From positions 1 through 64,000 of the forward strand of contig NZ_JAIQXT010000007.1 in assembly GCF_020177055.1 (NCBI RefSeq): DNA of 64,000 nucleotides. Reading direction: 5' to 3'. The notes below the pieces were generated by a model. It was not told where the DNA came from, searched no databases, and worked only from the letters and a program-made list of their open reading frames with translations. A program made the position numbers and the translations under genes. This document shows positions 35,116 through 44,328 of the stretch, piece after piece. Within the stretch, counting starts at the first letter, position 1, and every line of letters begins with the position of its first letter. This DNA comes from Sphingomonas sp. R647 (GTDB lineage: Bacteria > Pseudomonadota > Alphaproteobacteria > Sphingomonadales > Sphingomonadaceae).

Positions 35116-36915
35116 CTACTGCTTGTACAACCCGTCCAACCGCGCCCCATAAACCTCCTTCAGGATATGGCGGCGGATCTTCAAGCTCGGCGTCAGCTGC
35201 TGGTTCTCGATCGAGAAGGGCTCATCCGCCAGGATGAACCGGCGCACGCGCTCGATCACCGACAGATCCTTGTTCACCCGCTCGACCGCGGCGCCGACGG
35301 CGGCGCGATACTCCGGATTGTCGCGCAGCCCCTTGAGGTCGCACTTCGCGCCCGTCTTCGCGCACCATTCCTGCGTCCATTCGGGGTCGGGCACGAGCAC
35401 TGCGGTCATGTAGGGCTTGCGGTCGCCCGCGATCATCGCCTGCATGATCTCGGGCTGCAGCGTCAGCATGCCTTCGACCTTTTGCGGCGCGACATTGTCG
35501 CCCTTGTCGTTGACGATGATGTCCTTCTTGCGGTCGGTGATCTTGATCCGCCCGCGCTCGTCGATCAGCCCGATGTCGCCGGTGTGCAGCCACCCGTCCT
35601 TGAGCACCCGCGCGGTCTCGGCCTCGTTGCGCCAATAACCGTGCATCACCAGCTCGCCGCGCACCAGAATCTCGCCATCCTCGGCAATCTTGACCTCGAC
35701 GCCGTGCAGCGGCGGGCCGACCGTATCGTGCTTCAGTCCGGCGCTCGGTCGGTTACAGCTGATCACCGGCGCCGCCTCAGTCTGGCCATAGCCTTGCAGG
35801 AAGGTGATGCCGAGGCTTTCGAAGAAGATGCCGACTTCGGGGTTGAGCGGCGCACCGCCCGAAACCATCGCCTTGATCCGACCGCCGAACTTGGCCGACA
35901 ATTTGGGCTTGAGCGTGCGGCTGAGAAACAGGCTCATCGGCAGGTCGAGCAGCGAACCCTTGCCCGCCGCCTTCTTGCCGCCGATCGCAACCGCGCGGTC
36001 GAGCAGGTAATTGGCGAACTTGCCCTGTTTCTCGACCTGCTTGGAAATGCGGGTGCGGAGCACTTCAAACAGGCGCGGGACGACGACCATCAGCGTCGGG
36101 CGCACCTCCTCGATATTGGAGGCGAGCTTGTCCAACCCTTCGGAATAATAGATCTGCGCGCCCAGCCCGATCGGGAAATGCTGTCCGCCCGTATGCTCAT
36201 AGGCGTGGCTGAGCGGGAGGAAGGACAGGAACACCTCGTCCTCCCACCCGAAATCCTCGCTGATGACGACGCAACAGCCTTCGACATTGGTCAGGATCGC
36301 GCCATGATGCTGCATCACGCCGCGCGGGCTACCGCCGGTGCCGCTGGTGTAGATGATGCACGCCAGATCCGCGCGCTTCATCCGCGCCGCCGCCTGCTCG
36401 GCTTCGCCGACATCGGCGGGGTTGGCGGCGATCAGCGCGTTCCAGTCGTGGAAATCGATCGCGCCGGGCTGGCTGAGCTTCATCTCCTCCATCCCGATCA
36501 CGACATGCCCGGCACTGCCGGCGGTGTGCAGGATCGCGGGAAGCAGCGTCTTTGCCAGCTTGCCATCGGACACGATCGTCATCGTCGCGCCGGAGTTATC
36601 GATAATATGCTGGTGATCGCGCTCGGTATTGGTGGTGTAGGTCGGCACGGTGACCCCGCCCGCCGCCATGATCGCCAGATCGCTCAGGCACCATTCGGGG
36701 CGGTTTTCGCTGACTAGCATCACGCGGTCGCCGGGCTTCAGCCCCAGCTTCCTCAGTGCCGCCGCCAGGCTCGCAACCTTGCGCGCGGACTCGGCCCAGC
36801 TCGTCGAGTGCCATTTGCCGCCCGACTTCGCCCACAAGAACGGCGCGTCGCCCAATTCCCGTGCGCGGGTGAAGAACATCGAAACCAGATTGTCGAATTT
36901 TTCGAGCTTGCGCAT
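35116..36915 (-). CDS. Long-chain acyl-CoA synthetase (AMP-forming)
   Basis: A 599-residue ANL-family ligase activating fatty acids to acyl-CoA. Motifs: the ATP-binding IIYTSGTGGSPRGVMQHH, the GYGQTEAAPV adenine loop, HTGDIGLIDERG (motif with the ribose-binding Asp), and ITDRKKDII hinge, with the C-terminal Lys region LTPSLKIRRHIL. Length and the FLSFLPLSHAYEHT segment match the long-chain (FadD15/AMP-dependent, eukaryote-like ACSL) group rather than E. coli FadD. It is followed by the copy B element and preceded by pyrD on the same strand with a 92-base gap. No beta-oxidation genes adjoin. Confidence 0.92.
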   Translation of the reverse strand: MRKLEKFDNLVSMFFTRARELGDAPFLWAKSGGKWHSTSWAESARKVASLAAALRKLGLKPGDRVMLVSENRPEWCLSDLAIMAAGGVTVPTYTTNTERDHQHIIDNSGATMTIVSDGKLAKTLLPAILHTAGSAGHVVIGMEEMKLSQPGAIDFHDWNALIAANPADVGEAEQAAARMKRADLACIIYTSGTGGSPRGVMQHHGAILTNVEGCCVVISEDFGWEDEVFLSFLPLSHAYEHTGGQHFPIGLGAQIYYSEGLDKLASNIEEVRPTLMVVVPRLFEVLRTRISKQVEKQGKFANYLLDRAVAIGGKKAAGKGSLLDLPMSLFLSRTLKPKLSAKFGGRIKAMVSGGAPLNPEVGIFFESLGITFLQGYGQTEAAPVISCNRPSAGLKHDTVGPPLHGVEVKIAEDGEILVRGELVMHGYWRNEAETARVLKDGWLHTGDIGLIDERGRIKITDRKKDIIVNDKGDNVAPQKVEGMLTLQPEIMQAMIAGDRKPYMTAVLVPDPEWTQEWCAKTGAKCDLKGLRDNPEYRAAVGAAVERVNKDLSVIERVRRFILADEPFSIENQQLTPSLKIRRHILKEVYGARLDGLYKQ

Positions 36916-37007
36916 CCTGTTCCCAACTCCTGCGGCGCGAGTTCGTGCCCGCGCTCGATCTGAGCCCGAACCCTAACGCGGCTGCCGCCAAGCGCAATGC
37001 CGCTACG

Positions 37008-37979
37008 TCACAGAGCATTGAGGATGCGCCGCACCAGCCCCGGCCCCTCGAACACCAACGCCGAGTAGATCTGCACCATCACCGCCCCTGCATCGAGCCG
37101 CGCCCGCGCCTCCTCCGGCGAATCGATTCCGCCGACCGCGATCACCGGCATCGCGCCGTCGGCAATCTCCAGCGCCTGCGCCAGCTTGGCCCGCGCCAGC
37201 ACCGCCAGCGGCCGCCCCGACAACCCGCCCGCCTCGCGCGCCAGCGGCGAACGCAGGCTATCCGGGCGCGAGATGGTGGTGTTACCGACGATCAGCGCGT
37301 CGATGCTCGCATTCGCCGCCGCCGCGACCACCCCCGCCATGCCATCGCGATCCAGATCAGGCGCAACCTTCAAAAACAACGGCACCCGCCGCCCCTCCAG
37401 CACGCGCGCCGCGCTCGCCGCGTTCAACAGCTCGTCCAGCGCCGGCCGCGACTGCAGGTCGCGCAGCCCCGGCGTGTTGGGTGAGCTGACGTTGATCGTC
37501 ACATAGTCCGCATGCGGCGCAACCTTCTCCACGCCGAGTGCATAGTCCGCGACCCGATCATCGCTGTCCTTGTTCGCCCCGACATTGATGCCGAGCACAC
37601 CCGGCCGCTTCGCCCGCTTGACCCGCTCCAGCGCCGCATCGATCCCGCCATTGTTGAACCCCATCCGGTTCACCACCGCGCGATCCTCGACCAGCCGGAA
37701 CAGTCGCGGCTTGGGATTGCCCGCCTGCGGTCGCGGGGTCAGCGACCCGATCTCGACGCTGCCAAAGCCCATCCCCATCAGGCCATCAATTGCCTCGCCA
37801 TCCTTGTCGAGCCCCGCAGCGAGGCCCACCGGATTGGGAAATTCCACGCCACCGATCATCACCGGCCGCACCCGCGGGATCGCGCCACCGGACGACAGCG
37901 CCGCCGCCCGGATCGCGAGCCGGTGCGCGCGTTCGGCGTCGAGGGTATAGATCAGCGGCTTGAGCAGGTCGTAGAGCAT
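37008..37979 (-). CDS. pyrD: Dihydroorotate dehydrogenase (quinone), class 2
   Basis: A 323-residue class 2 dihydroorotate dehydrogenase, the membrane-associated flavin enzyme of pyrimidine synthesis that passes electrons to quinone. The N-terminal helix (LYDLLKPLIYTLDAERAHR) is the family membrane/quinone element. FMN and substrate motifs include NPVGLAAGLDKDGEAIDGL, GFGSVEIGSLTPRPQ, NRMGFNNGG and VTINVSSPNTPGLR (catalytic Ser). Start at 37979 is preceded by a GGGGGGG run as ribosome site; longer frames upstream cross into the suf regulator promoter. It is divergent from the suf operon. Confidence 0.95.
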   Translation of the reverse strand: MLYDLLKPLIYTLDAERAHRLAIRAAALSSGGAIPRVRPVMIGGVEFPNPVGLAAGLDKDGEAIDGLMGMGFGSVEIGSLTPRPQAGNPKPRLFRLVEDRAVVNRMGFNNGGIDAALERVKRAKRPGVLGINVGANKDSDDRVADYALGVEKVAPHADYVTINVSSPNTPGLRDLQSRPALDELLNAASAARVLEGRRVPLFLKVAPDLDRDGMAGVVAAAANASIDALIVGNTTISRPDSLRSPLAREAGGLSGRPLAVLARAKLAQALEIADGAMPVIAVGGIDSPEEARARLDAGAVMVQIYSALVFEGPGLVRRILNAL

Positions 37980-38032
37980 GCCCCCCCATAAAAGCATGGG
38001 TTGACGAAGGCGACCCCCAAGCCCATTTGCCC

Positions 38033-38055
38033 AATCGGAACGAATCATTCCGATT
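38033..38055. promoter_or_regulatory. Palindromic operator candidate upstream of the suf regulator
   Basis: AATCGGAA (38033-38040), a 7-base spacer, TTCCGATT (38048-38055): a perfect 8-bp inverted repeat in the 106-base divergent gap between pyrD and the suf operon, 30 bases before the regulator ATG. Size and placement fit an autoregulatory site for the Rrf2-type regulator, but the sequence does not obviously match the E. coli IscR site. Confidence 0.55.
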
Positions 38056-38085
38056 TGAGAATTGTTCGCAACTGCGAAGGACCCC

Positions 38086-38505
38086 ATGCGGCTTTCCGCT
38101 CAAACCGATTATGCAGTGGTGATGCTCTCCGCCGCCGCGCGCCATTGCGGCGTCAGCGGGCGGCTGAACGCGACGCTGCTGGCGGACGAGACCGGGCTGC
38201 CGCTCCCCACGGTGCAGAAACTGGTCAGCCGCCTGTCCTCGGCCGGCCTCATCGAAAGCACGCGCGGCACCGGCGGCGGCTTCCGCCTCGCCCGCCCGCC
38301 CGCCGCGATCAGCCTCGCCGATATCGTCGAGGCGATCGAGGGCCCGATCGCGCTCACCGGCTGCATCGATGCCACCAAGCAGGATTGCGTGATCGTCGCC
38401 ACCTGTCGCGTGAAGCCGCACTGGACCAGCGTCAACGCCTCGGTCCGCGACGCACTCGCGGGCATCACCCTCGCCTCACTCTCCTCCCAGTCGGTACCCG
38501 GATAA
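38086..38505 (+). CDS. Rrf2-family SUF operon regulator
   Basis: A 139-residue Rrf2-type winged-helix regulator with [17 protein letters not shown] at the N-terminus, the recognition region [21 protein letters not shown] and the wing [12 protein letters not shown]. Three Cys (93, 101, 107) in the pattern CX7CX5C could bind a [2Fe-2S] cluster, letting the protein sense Fe-S status as IscR does. It is the first gene of the suf operon and its stop overlaps the sufB ATG by one base. Family members (SUF assembly regulator type) usually repress or tune the operon. The palindrome upstream is a candidate site. Confidence 0.9.
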   Translation: MRLSAQTDYAVVMLSAAARHCGVSGRLNATLLADETGLPLPTVQKLVSRLSSAGLIESTRGTGGGFRLARPPAAISLADIVEAIEGPIALTGCIDATKQDCVIVATCRVKPHWTSVNASVRDALAGITLASLSSQSVPG

Positions 38506-39968
38506 TGGCCACGAAGAACGCAGAGGCGATCGCCGCCGCCAACAAGAAGTACGAGTGGGGTTTCTCCTCCGACATCGAACAGGACTTCGCGCCCAAGGGG
38601 CTGAGCGAAGACACCGTCCGCTTCATCTCGGCCAAGAAGAACGAGCCGGAATGGATGCTCGACTGGCGCCTGAAAGCCTATCGCCACTGGCTGACGATGA
38701 CCGCGCCCGACTGGGCGAAGCTCGACATCGACCCAATCGACTATCAGGACGCGTACTATTACGCCGAGCCCAAGGCGAAGCCCAAGCTCGGCAGCCTCGA
38801 CGAGGTCGATCCCGAAATCCTGCGCGTCTATGAAAAGCTCGGCATCCCGATCGAGGAGCAAAAGGTGCTCGCGGGGGTCGAGGGCGCGCGCAAGGTCGCG
38901 GTCGACGCGGTGTTCGACAGCGTCAGCGTCGCCACCACCTTCCGCAAGGAACTCGAAGCTGCCGGCGTCATCTTCCGTTCGATCAGCGAGGCGATCAAGG
39001 AATATCCCGACCTGGTGCGCAAGTGGCTGGGGAAGGTCGTGCCGATGCACGACAACTACTTCGCCGCGCTCAACTGCGCGGTCTTCAGCGACGGCACCTT
39101 CGTCTACATCCCGGAGGGCGTGCGCTGCCCGATGGAGCTGTCGACCTATTTCCGCATCAATGCCGAGAATACCGGCCAGTTCGAACGCACGCTGATCGTC
39201 GCCGACAAGGGTAGCTATGTCAGCTATCTCGAAGGCTGCACCGCACCGATGCGCGACGAAAACCAGCTCCACGCCGCCGTGGTCGAACTGATCGCGCTCG
39301 ACGATGCCGAGATCAAATACTCGACCGTCCAGAACTGGTATCCGGGCGATGAGAACGGCAAGGGCGGCATCTACAATTTCGTGACCAAGCGCGCGCTGTG
39401 TCAGGGCCGCAATAGCAAGGTCAGCTGGACGCAGGTCGAAACCGGCAGCGCGATCACCTGGAAATACCCCAGTTGCGTGCTCAACGGCGAAAACAGCGTC
39501 GGCGAATTCTACTCGGTCGCGGTCACCAACAACCGCCAGCAGGCCGATACCGGCACCAAGATGATCCACAATGGCAAGGGATCGCGCTCGACGATCATCT
39601 CCAAGGGGATCAGCGCCGGCCGCTCGAACAACACCTATCGCGGTCTCGTCCGCGTCGCACCGGGCGCAGAGGGCGTGCGCAACTTCACCCAGTGCGACAG
39701 CCTCTTGCTCGGCTCCGAATGCGGCGCGCACACCGTCCCCTATATCGAGGTGCGCAACCCCAGCGCGCAGATCGAGCATGAGGCGACGACCAGCAAGATT
39801 TCCGAGGATCAGCTGTTCTACGCGATGCAGCGCGGGCTGGATCAGGAAGCCGCCGTCGCGCTGATCGTCAACGGCTTCGCCAAGGAGGTGCTCCAGCAGC
39901 TCCCGATGGAGTTCGCGGTCGAGGCACAGAAGCTGCTCGGCATCAGCCTTGAGGGGTCGGTGGGGTGA
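38505..39968 (+). CDS. sufB: Fe-S cluster assembly scaffold subunit SufB
   Basis: A 487-residue SufB, the scaffold part of the SufBC2D complex on which Fe-S clusters are built. Typical segments: [57 protein letters not shown], and the C-terminal [25 protein letters not shown] with the conserved Cys and His. ATG at 38505 overlaps the regulator stop by one base, so translation is coupled. The gene order regulator-sufB with a following sufC interrupted by an extra gene is notable. Confidence 0.97.
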   Translation: MATKNAEAIAAANKKYEWGFSSDIEQDFAPKGLSEDTVRFISAKKNEPEWMLDWRLKAYRHWLTMTAPDWAKLDIDPIDYQDAYYYAEPKAKPKLGSLDEVDPEILRVYEKLGIPIEEQKVLAGVEGARKVAVDAVFDSVSVATTFRKELEAAGVIFRSISEAIKEYPDLVRKWLGKVVPMHDNYFAALNCAVFSDGTFVYIPEGVRCPMELSTYFRINAENTGQFERTLIVADKGSYVSYLEGCTAPMRDENQLHAAVVELIALDDAEIKYSTVQNWYPGDENGKGGIYNFVTKRALCQGRNSKVSWTQVETGSAITWKYPSCVLNGENSVGEFYSVAVTNNRQQADTGTKMIHNGKGSRSTIISKGISAGRSNNTYRGLVRVAPGAEGVRNFTQCDSLLLGSECGAHTVPYIEVRNPSAQIEHEATTSKISEDQLFYAMQRGLDQEAAVALIVNGFAKEVLQQLPMEFAVEAQKLLGISLEGSVG

Positions 39969-40453
39969 TCGCCGCGCTCGCTCTTCTGGCCGTGGTTCCG
40001 CAGGATGCGATCGCCGCGCCAGAGCCCGAATATGAAGAGGTGGTCATCACCGCCCGCATCGGCCGCGTCGCGTTGGTGTTCGATCGCGCGGCCGATGGTC
40101 GGCTGATCAACTGCCGCGTGTTCAAATCGTCGGGCACGAAGCGGATCGATGATGCCGCGTGCACCGCGCTGCCCGATTGCGTGACTTCGACCGTGGGTCA
40201 GGAATATTGCGGCGGCACCGGCACCGGCCTGACGGCGGTCACGCCCAAGCTCCTGCCCACCCCCGAACCCAAGCTCGGCCTTGGCGTTTCGCTCAAGCCT
40301 GAACCGCCCAAGACCCCCGCCGTCGGCCCGGTCGTCGCGGGCAAACCAGACGAAGACCCCAACCGCCTCGGCAAACTCCCGCCCCCGCCCAAGGACGAAA
40401 GCGGCACCCCCGCGATCACGCTGGGCACGATGAAGCAGGAGGAGCCACGGTGA
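39965..40453 (+). CDS. Small exported Pro-rich protein inserted in the suf operon
   Basis: I do not recognise this 162-residue protein. It starts at GTG 39965 overlapping the sufB stop (GTGA). The N-terminal hydrophobic stretch ([19 protein letters not shown]) looks like a signal peptide. The mature part has a beta-rich region of about 60 residues with four Cys ([24 protein letters not shown]), somewhat reminiscent of a short TonB-C-like fold, and then a long Pro/Lys-rich tail ([11 protein letters not shown] to KLPPPPKD). Its place between sufB and sufC suggests co-expression with Fe-S assembly, but an exported protein cannot act on the cytoplasmic complex directly. Confidence 0.7.
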   Translation: MIAALALLAVVPQDAIAAPEPEYEEVVITARIGRVALVFDRAADGRLINCRVFKSSGTKRIDDAACTALPDCVTSTVGQEYCGGTGTGLTAVTPKLLPTPEPKLGLGVSLKPEPPKTPAVGPVVAGKPDEDPNRLGKLPPPPKDESGTPAITLGTMKQEEPR

Positions 40454-40593
40454 GCGCCACGCAGTTCCCGTTCTTCCGTCATGCTGAACTTGTTTCAGCA
40501 TCCACCGCGCCGCAAGCGACGACGTCGCCCGTGGACGCGTGGACCCTGAACCAAGCCCAGGGCGACGCTATCCAGAATTTGCACGCAGGATAA
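40450..40593 (+). CDS. Possible 47-codon ORF bridging to sufC, built around a repeat
   Basis: A frame begins at GTG 40450 overlapping the stop of the preceding gene (GTGA), reads MSATQFPFF and ends at TAA 40591, one base before the sufC ATG. Most of it is the palindromic repeat at 40478-40568, whose translation (HAELVSAS...) is a widespread database artefact. The perfect overlap at the start and end could keep ribosomes moving to sufC. Whether a peptide is made is doubtful. Confidence 0.25.
   Translation: MSATQFPFFRHAELVSASTAPQATTSPVDAWTLNQAQGDAIQNLHAG
40478..40568. repeat. Imperfect palindromic intergenic repeat in the suf operon
   Basis: The left arm (CGTCATGCTGAACTTG onward, 40478-40505) and right arm (GTGGACCCTGAACCAAGC-like, to 40568) are imperfect reverse complements, giving a ~90-bp hairpin-forming repeat of a type frequent in sphingomonads. 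It lies inside the operon between an accessory gene and sufC and may lower or stabilise the distal message. Confidence 0.7.
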
Positions 40594-40594
40594 C

Positions 40595-41347
40595 ATGCTC
40601 CAAATCACCAATCTCCACGCCGAAATCGACGGCAAGCCGATCCTCAAGGGCCTGACCCTCAGCCTCAATGCGGGCGAGGTTCATGCGATCATGGGCCCCA
40701 ACGGCGCGGGCAAGTCGACACTCGGCTATGTCCTCGGCGGCCGCCCCGGCTACGAGGTGACCGAAGGGAGCGTGACCTTCAACGGCACCGACCTGCTCGA
40801 ACTCGAACCGCACGAGCGCGCCGCCGCCGGCCTGTTCCTCGGCTTCCAGTACCCGGTCGAAATCCCCGGCGTGTCGAACGTCCAGTTCCTGCGCGAAAGC
40901 CTCAACAGCCAGCGCCGCGCCCGCGACGAAGCCCCGCTGTCGGGCGCCGAGTTCCTCAAACTCGCCCGCGCCCAGGCCGCCGCGCTGGAAATGGATGCCG
41001 AGATGCTCAAGCGCCCGGTCAATGTCGGCTTTTCCGGTGGCGAGAAGAAGCGCAACGAGATGGTCCAGATGGGCATCCTCGCGCCGCGCCTCGCGATCCT
41101 CGACGAAACCGACAGCGGCCTCGACATCGACGCGCTGCGCATCGTCGGCGACGGCATCAACCGCATCATGCGCGCGCCTGACAAGGCGGTGCTGCTGATC
41201 ACCCATTATCAGCGGCTGCTCGACTATGTGAAGCCGGACTTCGTCCATATCCTCGCCGATGGTCGCATCACCCGCACCGGTGGCGCGGAGCTGGCGCTGG
41301 AGCTGGAGCGCGAAGGCTATGTCAACGCCGCAGCCCTGCCAGCATGA
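40595..41347 (+). CDS. sufC: Fe-S assembly ATPase SufC
   Basis: A 250-residue ABC-type ATPase that powers the SufBCD scaffold. Walker A GPNGAGKS, the SUF-specific QYPVEIPGVSN segment, the signature FSGGEKKRNE, Walker B LAILDETDSGLD and the H-loop LLITHYQRLL are all present. AGGA lies just before the ATG. The 3' end overlaps the following oxygenase gene by four bases (ATGA). Confidence 0.97.
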   Translation: MLQITNLHAEIDGKPILKGLTLSLNAGEVHAIMGPNGAGKSTLGYVLGGRPGYEVTEGSVTFNGTDLLELEPHERAAAGLFLGFQYPVEIPGVSNVQFLRESLNSQRRARDEAPLSGAEFLKLARAQAAALEMDAEMLKRPVNVGFSGGEKKRNEMVQMGILAPRLAILDETDSGLDIDALRIVGDGINRIMRAPDKAVLLITHYQRLLDYVKPDFVHILADGRITRTGGAELALELEREGYVNAAALPA

Positions 41348-41961
41348 TGCAGGCGTCCCGCCTATTCTCGGTCGGTATGTCCAGGGTCAACCTGTTCGCA
41401 TCGGCCGACGATCTGCGGCAGGATTTTCTGCGCACCCGCGCCTTGCCCAGCCGCGATATACTCGAACCTGACCTCCTGGCGCGGATCGACGGAATCCTGG
41501 AGCAGGGCGGCTGGAGCCAGGATGGCGTCGACAATCTGCTGTTCCGCAAGGCGGAGGATCCGCCGCGTGCCGGTGGCGTAATCTCGCTGATGTTGTGTCG
41601 GCCCGAACTGCTCCGCTGGGTCGAGGCGGTCACCGGGTGCGATCGGCTGGAGCGCGCCAGCGGGCGGGTGATCCAGATCGAACCCAACGCCTCGGCAGGC
41701 CTCGACTGGCATAGCGACATGCGCGAACCCGCGCGCCGGATCGGGATCACCATCAATCTTGGCAAGGCCGCCTATGAAGGCGGCAAGTTCGAACTGCGCG
41801 TCCGCGACGGGGAGGTGCTTGCCGAACACCGCCATGTCGAACAAGGCTCCGCGCTGCTCTTCGCGGTGGGGCGCGACCTGCAACATCGACTGCTGCCAAT
41901 CACCGCCGGTGGGCCCCGACAGGTTTATACCGGCTGGTTTTACGGAAAGGATCCGCGATGA
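41344..41961 (+). CDS. 2-oxoglutarate/Fe(II)-dependent oxygenase embedded in the suf operon
   Basis: A 205-residue prolyl-hydroxylase-like 2OG-Fe(II) oxygenase. The iron triad is H123 and D125 (LDWHSDMREP) and H181 (LQHRLLPI), and the 2-oxoglutarate-binding Arg is R192 (RQVYTGWF). The fold matches small 2OG-FeII_Oxy proteins of the rps23/PHD-like type. It starts within the sufC stop (ATGA) and is linked by a 22-codon frame to sufD, so it is translated as part of the operon. An iron enzyme between sufC and sufD suggests iron/oxygen-responsive expression or modification of a SUF or ribosomal protein; this is inference. Confidence 0.85.
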   Translation: MMQASRLFSVGMSRVNLFASADDLRQDFLRTRALPSRDILEPDLLARIDGILEQGGWSQDGVDNLLFRKAEDPPRAGGVISLMLCRPELLRWVEAVTGCDRLERASGRVIQIEPNASAGLDWHSDMREPARRIGITINLGKAAYEGGKFELRVRDGEVLAEHRHVEQGSALLFAVGRDLQHRLLPITAGGPRQVYTGWFYGKDPR

Positions 41962-42026
41962 GCGCGACGCAACCCGCCGATCACATGCCAACCGGACTGC
42001 CGCGATCGAATGGAGATGGTCGATGA
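41958..42026 (+). CDS. 22-codon overlapping ORF linking the oxygenase gene and sufD
   Basis: ATG at 41958 overlaps the oxygenase stop (ATGA) and the TGA at 42024-42026 overlaps the sufD ATG (ATGA). It would encode MSATQPADHMPTG and nine more residues. Both junctions are 4-base overlaps, so it could act as a translational bridge or be the remnant of a gene. Its first five residues match those of the frame at 40450. Confidence 0.3.
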   Translation: MSATQPADHMPTGLPRSNGDGR

Positions 42027-43120
42027 CGCACGGCCTCATCCTCGACGCCCCGATCGCGGAGGATTGGCGCTGGTTCGACGCCGCGCCGCTGGACGCGCTG
42101 GCGGCGACGCCGCGCGCAGCCGCGCCCGATGTCGCGCATCTGTGGATCGACCTGCCCGGCCCGCGCCTGTTGTTCGTCGACGGCGCATTCGTTGCCGACG
42201 CGAGCACGCCCGGCCCGGTAGCGGTATCCGCCGCGGCGGCCATGACCCGCGCCAACCCCTATTCGCAGGCTGCGTCCGCCAGCGCCGAGACGGGCTTTGC
42301 TCTGCATCTGGATGCGCAGGCCGCACTTGATGGGCCAATTCAGGTGATCCACGCCACCACCGGCGGCGTCGCGCATCTGTCGAACACGATCGTGCTTCAG
42401 GCCGACGCCGTCGCCTCGCTGGTCGAAACCCATGTCGGTTCCGGCTGGAGCAACGCCAATCTGTGGGTCGAGCTTGGCGAAGGGGCGCGGCTGATGCGCG
42501 CGGTTCGCGTGCTCAAGGACGACGGCGCGCATACCGACTATGCCGATGCGACCATCGGCAAGGCCGGCAGCTTCGTCAGCACCGCTTTGGTCACCGGCTG
42601 CCGCACCGCGCGGGTCGAGGCACGGCTGACGCTGACCGGCGAAGGCGCTTTTGGCGAAGCGGGCGGCGCGCTGCTCACCCGTGGCGGCGAGAAGGCAGAT
42701 TCAGCGACCGTCGCCGATCACGCGGCGCCCGAAGGGACCAGCCGCCAGATCTGGCGCGCGGTCGCCGCCGACACCTCGACCGCCAGCATCGCGTCGCGCG
42801 CCGCAGTGCGCCGCGATGCGCAAAAGACCGATGGCGAGCAATCGCTGCGCGGCTTGCTGCTCAAGCGCACCGCGACGGTGAATTTGAAGCCCGAACTCGA
42901 AATCTTCGCCGACGACGTGAAGTGCGCGCACGGCGCGACGGTCGGCGAACTCGACGCCAAGGCATTGTTCTACATGCAGTCGCGCGGCATCCCGGAAGCA
43001 CAGGCCAAGGCGCTGCTCACCCGCGCCTTCGTCGCCGACGCGATCGACCGGATCGGTGACGAAGCGGTGCGCGAGGCGTTCGCAGCGGACGCCGATGCGT
43101 GGCTGGAGGCGGCGCTGTGA
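42023..43120 (+). CDS. sufD: Fe-S cluster assembly protein SufD
   Basis: A 365-residue SufD, paralogue of SufB and partner in the SufBC2D scaffold. The C-terminal SufBD core is evident: LKRTATVNLKPELEIFADDVKCAHGATVGELDAKALFYMQSRGIPEAQA, containing the conserved Cys and His. The N-terminal ~120 residues are Ala-rich and divergent. Start ATG 42023 has GGAG upstream; the longer frame from 41759 overlaps the oxygenase gene out of frame and is rejected. GTGA overlap with sufS follows. Confidence 0.95.
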   Translation: MTHGLILDAPIAEDWRWFDAAPLDALAATPRAAAPDVAHLWIDLPGPRLLFVDGAFVADASTPGPVAVSAAAAMTRANPYSQAASASAETGFALHLDAQAALDGPIQVIHATTGGVAHLSNTIVLQADAVASLVETHVGSGWSNANLWVELGEGARLMRAVRVLKDDGAHTDYADATIGKAGSFVSTALVTGCRTARVEARLTLTGEGAFGEAGGALLTRGGEKADSATVADHAAPEGTSRQIWRAVAADTSTASIASRAAVRRDAQKTDGEQSLRGLLLKRTATVNLKPELEIFADDVKCAHGATVGELDAKALFYMQSRGIPEAQAKALLTRAFVADAIDRIGDEAVREAFAADADAWLEAAL

Positions 43121-44328
43121 GCACGCTGACGGCCACCGCCCCGCTCGACGTCCTCGCCGATTTCCCGGCGATCCCCGCGGGCTGGGCCTATCTCGACACC
43201 GCCGCGACCTCGCAAAAGCCGCAGGCGGTGATCGACGCGATCACACGCGGCTATGCGCAGGACTATGCCACGGTTCATCGCGGCGTGTACCAGCGTTCGG
43301 CCGACATGACGCTCGCCTATGAGGCCGCGCGCCGCCGCGTCGCGACCTTCATCGGTGGGCGCGAAGACGAAGTGGTGTTCATGCGCGGCGCGACCGAGGG
43401 GATCAACCTCGTCGCGCAGAGCTGGGCGATCCCCAACCTCAAGCCCGGCGACCGCATCCTGCTCAGCCAGCTCGAGCATCACAGCAATATCGTGCCCTGG
43501 CAGATGGCAGCCGAGCGTACCGGCGCGGTCATCGACGTGGTGCCGCTGACCGACGATCACCGCATCGATCTCGACGCAATGGCGGCGATGCTGACCGACC
43601 GCCACAAGCTGGTCGCGCTGACCCATGTCTCCAACGTCATGGGCTCGATCCTCGACGTGAAGCGCGCCACCGAACTCGCCCATGGCGTCGGTGCGAAGAT
43701 CCTGATCGACGGCTGTCAGGCCGTGCCGCGCTTGGCCGTTAACGTCGCCGAACTCGGCTGCGACTTCTACGTTTTCTCCGGCCACAAGCTCTACGGCCCG
43801 ACCGGGATCGGCGTGCTGTGGGGCCGCCACGACCTGCTCGACGCGATGCCGCCGTGGCAGGGTGGCGGGGCGATGATCGACCGGGTGACGTTCGAGAAGA
43901 CAACCTACGCCCCCGCACCGGGCCGGTTCGAGGCGGGAACTCCGCACATCATCGGCGTCACCGGCCTCCACGCCGCGATCGATTATGTCGATGCGATCGG
44001 CCTCGACCGCATCCACGCGCATGAAAGCGCGCTGGTCCGCCAAGCCCGCGACGCGCTGTCCGGCCTCAACAGCGTCCGACTGCTCGGCCCTGACGACAGT
44101 GCCGGAATTGTCAGTTTCGTCGTGGAGGGGGTGCATCCGCACGACGTCGCCACCATCTTGGACGAAGGCAATGTCGCGATCCGCGCCGGGCATCATTGCG
44201 CGCAGCCGCTGATGGACAGCCTCGGCCTGCCCGCCACCGCACGGGCCAGCTTCGGCGTCTATAATAGTGCGAGCGACATCGCCGCGCTGGTCAAGGGAAT
44301 CGAACGAGTGACGAGGATCTTCGGATGA
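43117..44328 (+). CDS. sufS: Cysteine desulfurase SufS
   Basis: A 403-residue PLP enzyme (class V aminotransferase fold, group II desulfurase) that takes sulfur from cysteine for Fe-S assembly. Seen: AYLDTAATSQKPQ, MRGATEGINLVAQSW, the PLP Lys in FSGHKLYGPTGIG, and the persulfide Cys in AGHHCAQPLM, with RASFGVYNSASDIAAL near the C-terminus. GTG start at 43117 overlaps the sufD stop. No sufE partner appears in the window. Confidence 0.96.
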   Translation: MSTLTATAPLDVLADFPAIPAGWAYLDTAATSQKPQAVIDAITRGYAQDYATVHRGVYQRSADMTLAYEAARRRVATFIGGREDEVVFMRGATEGINLVAQSWAIPNLKPGDRILLSQLEHHSNIVPWQMAAERTGAVIDVVPLTDDHRIDLDAMAAMLTDRHKLVALTHVSNVMGSILDVKRATELAHGVGAKILIDGCQAVPRLAVNVAELGCDFYVFSGHKLYGPTGIGVLWGRHDLLDAMPPWQGGGAMIDRVTFEKTTYAPAPGRFEAGTPHIIGVTGLHAAIDYVDAIGLDRIHAHESALVRQARDALSGLNSVRLLGPDDSAGIVSFVVEGVHPHDVATILDEGNVAIRAGHHCAQPLMDSLGLPATARASFGVYNSASDIAALVKGIERVTRIFG

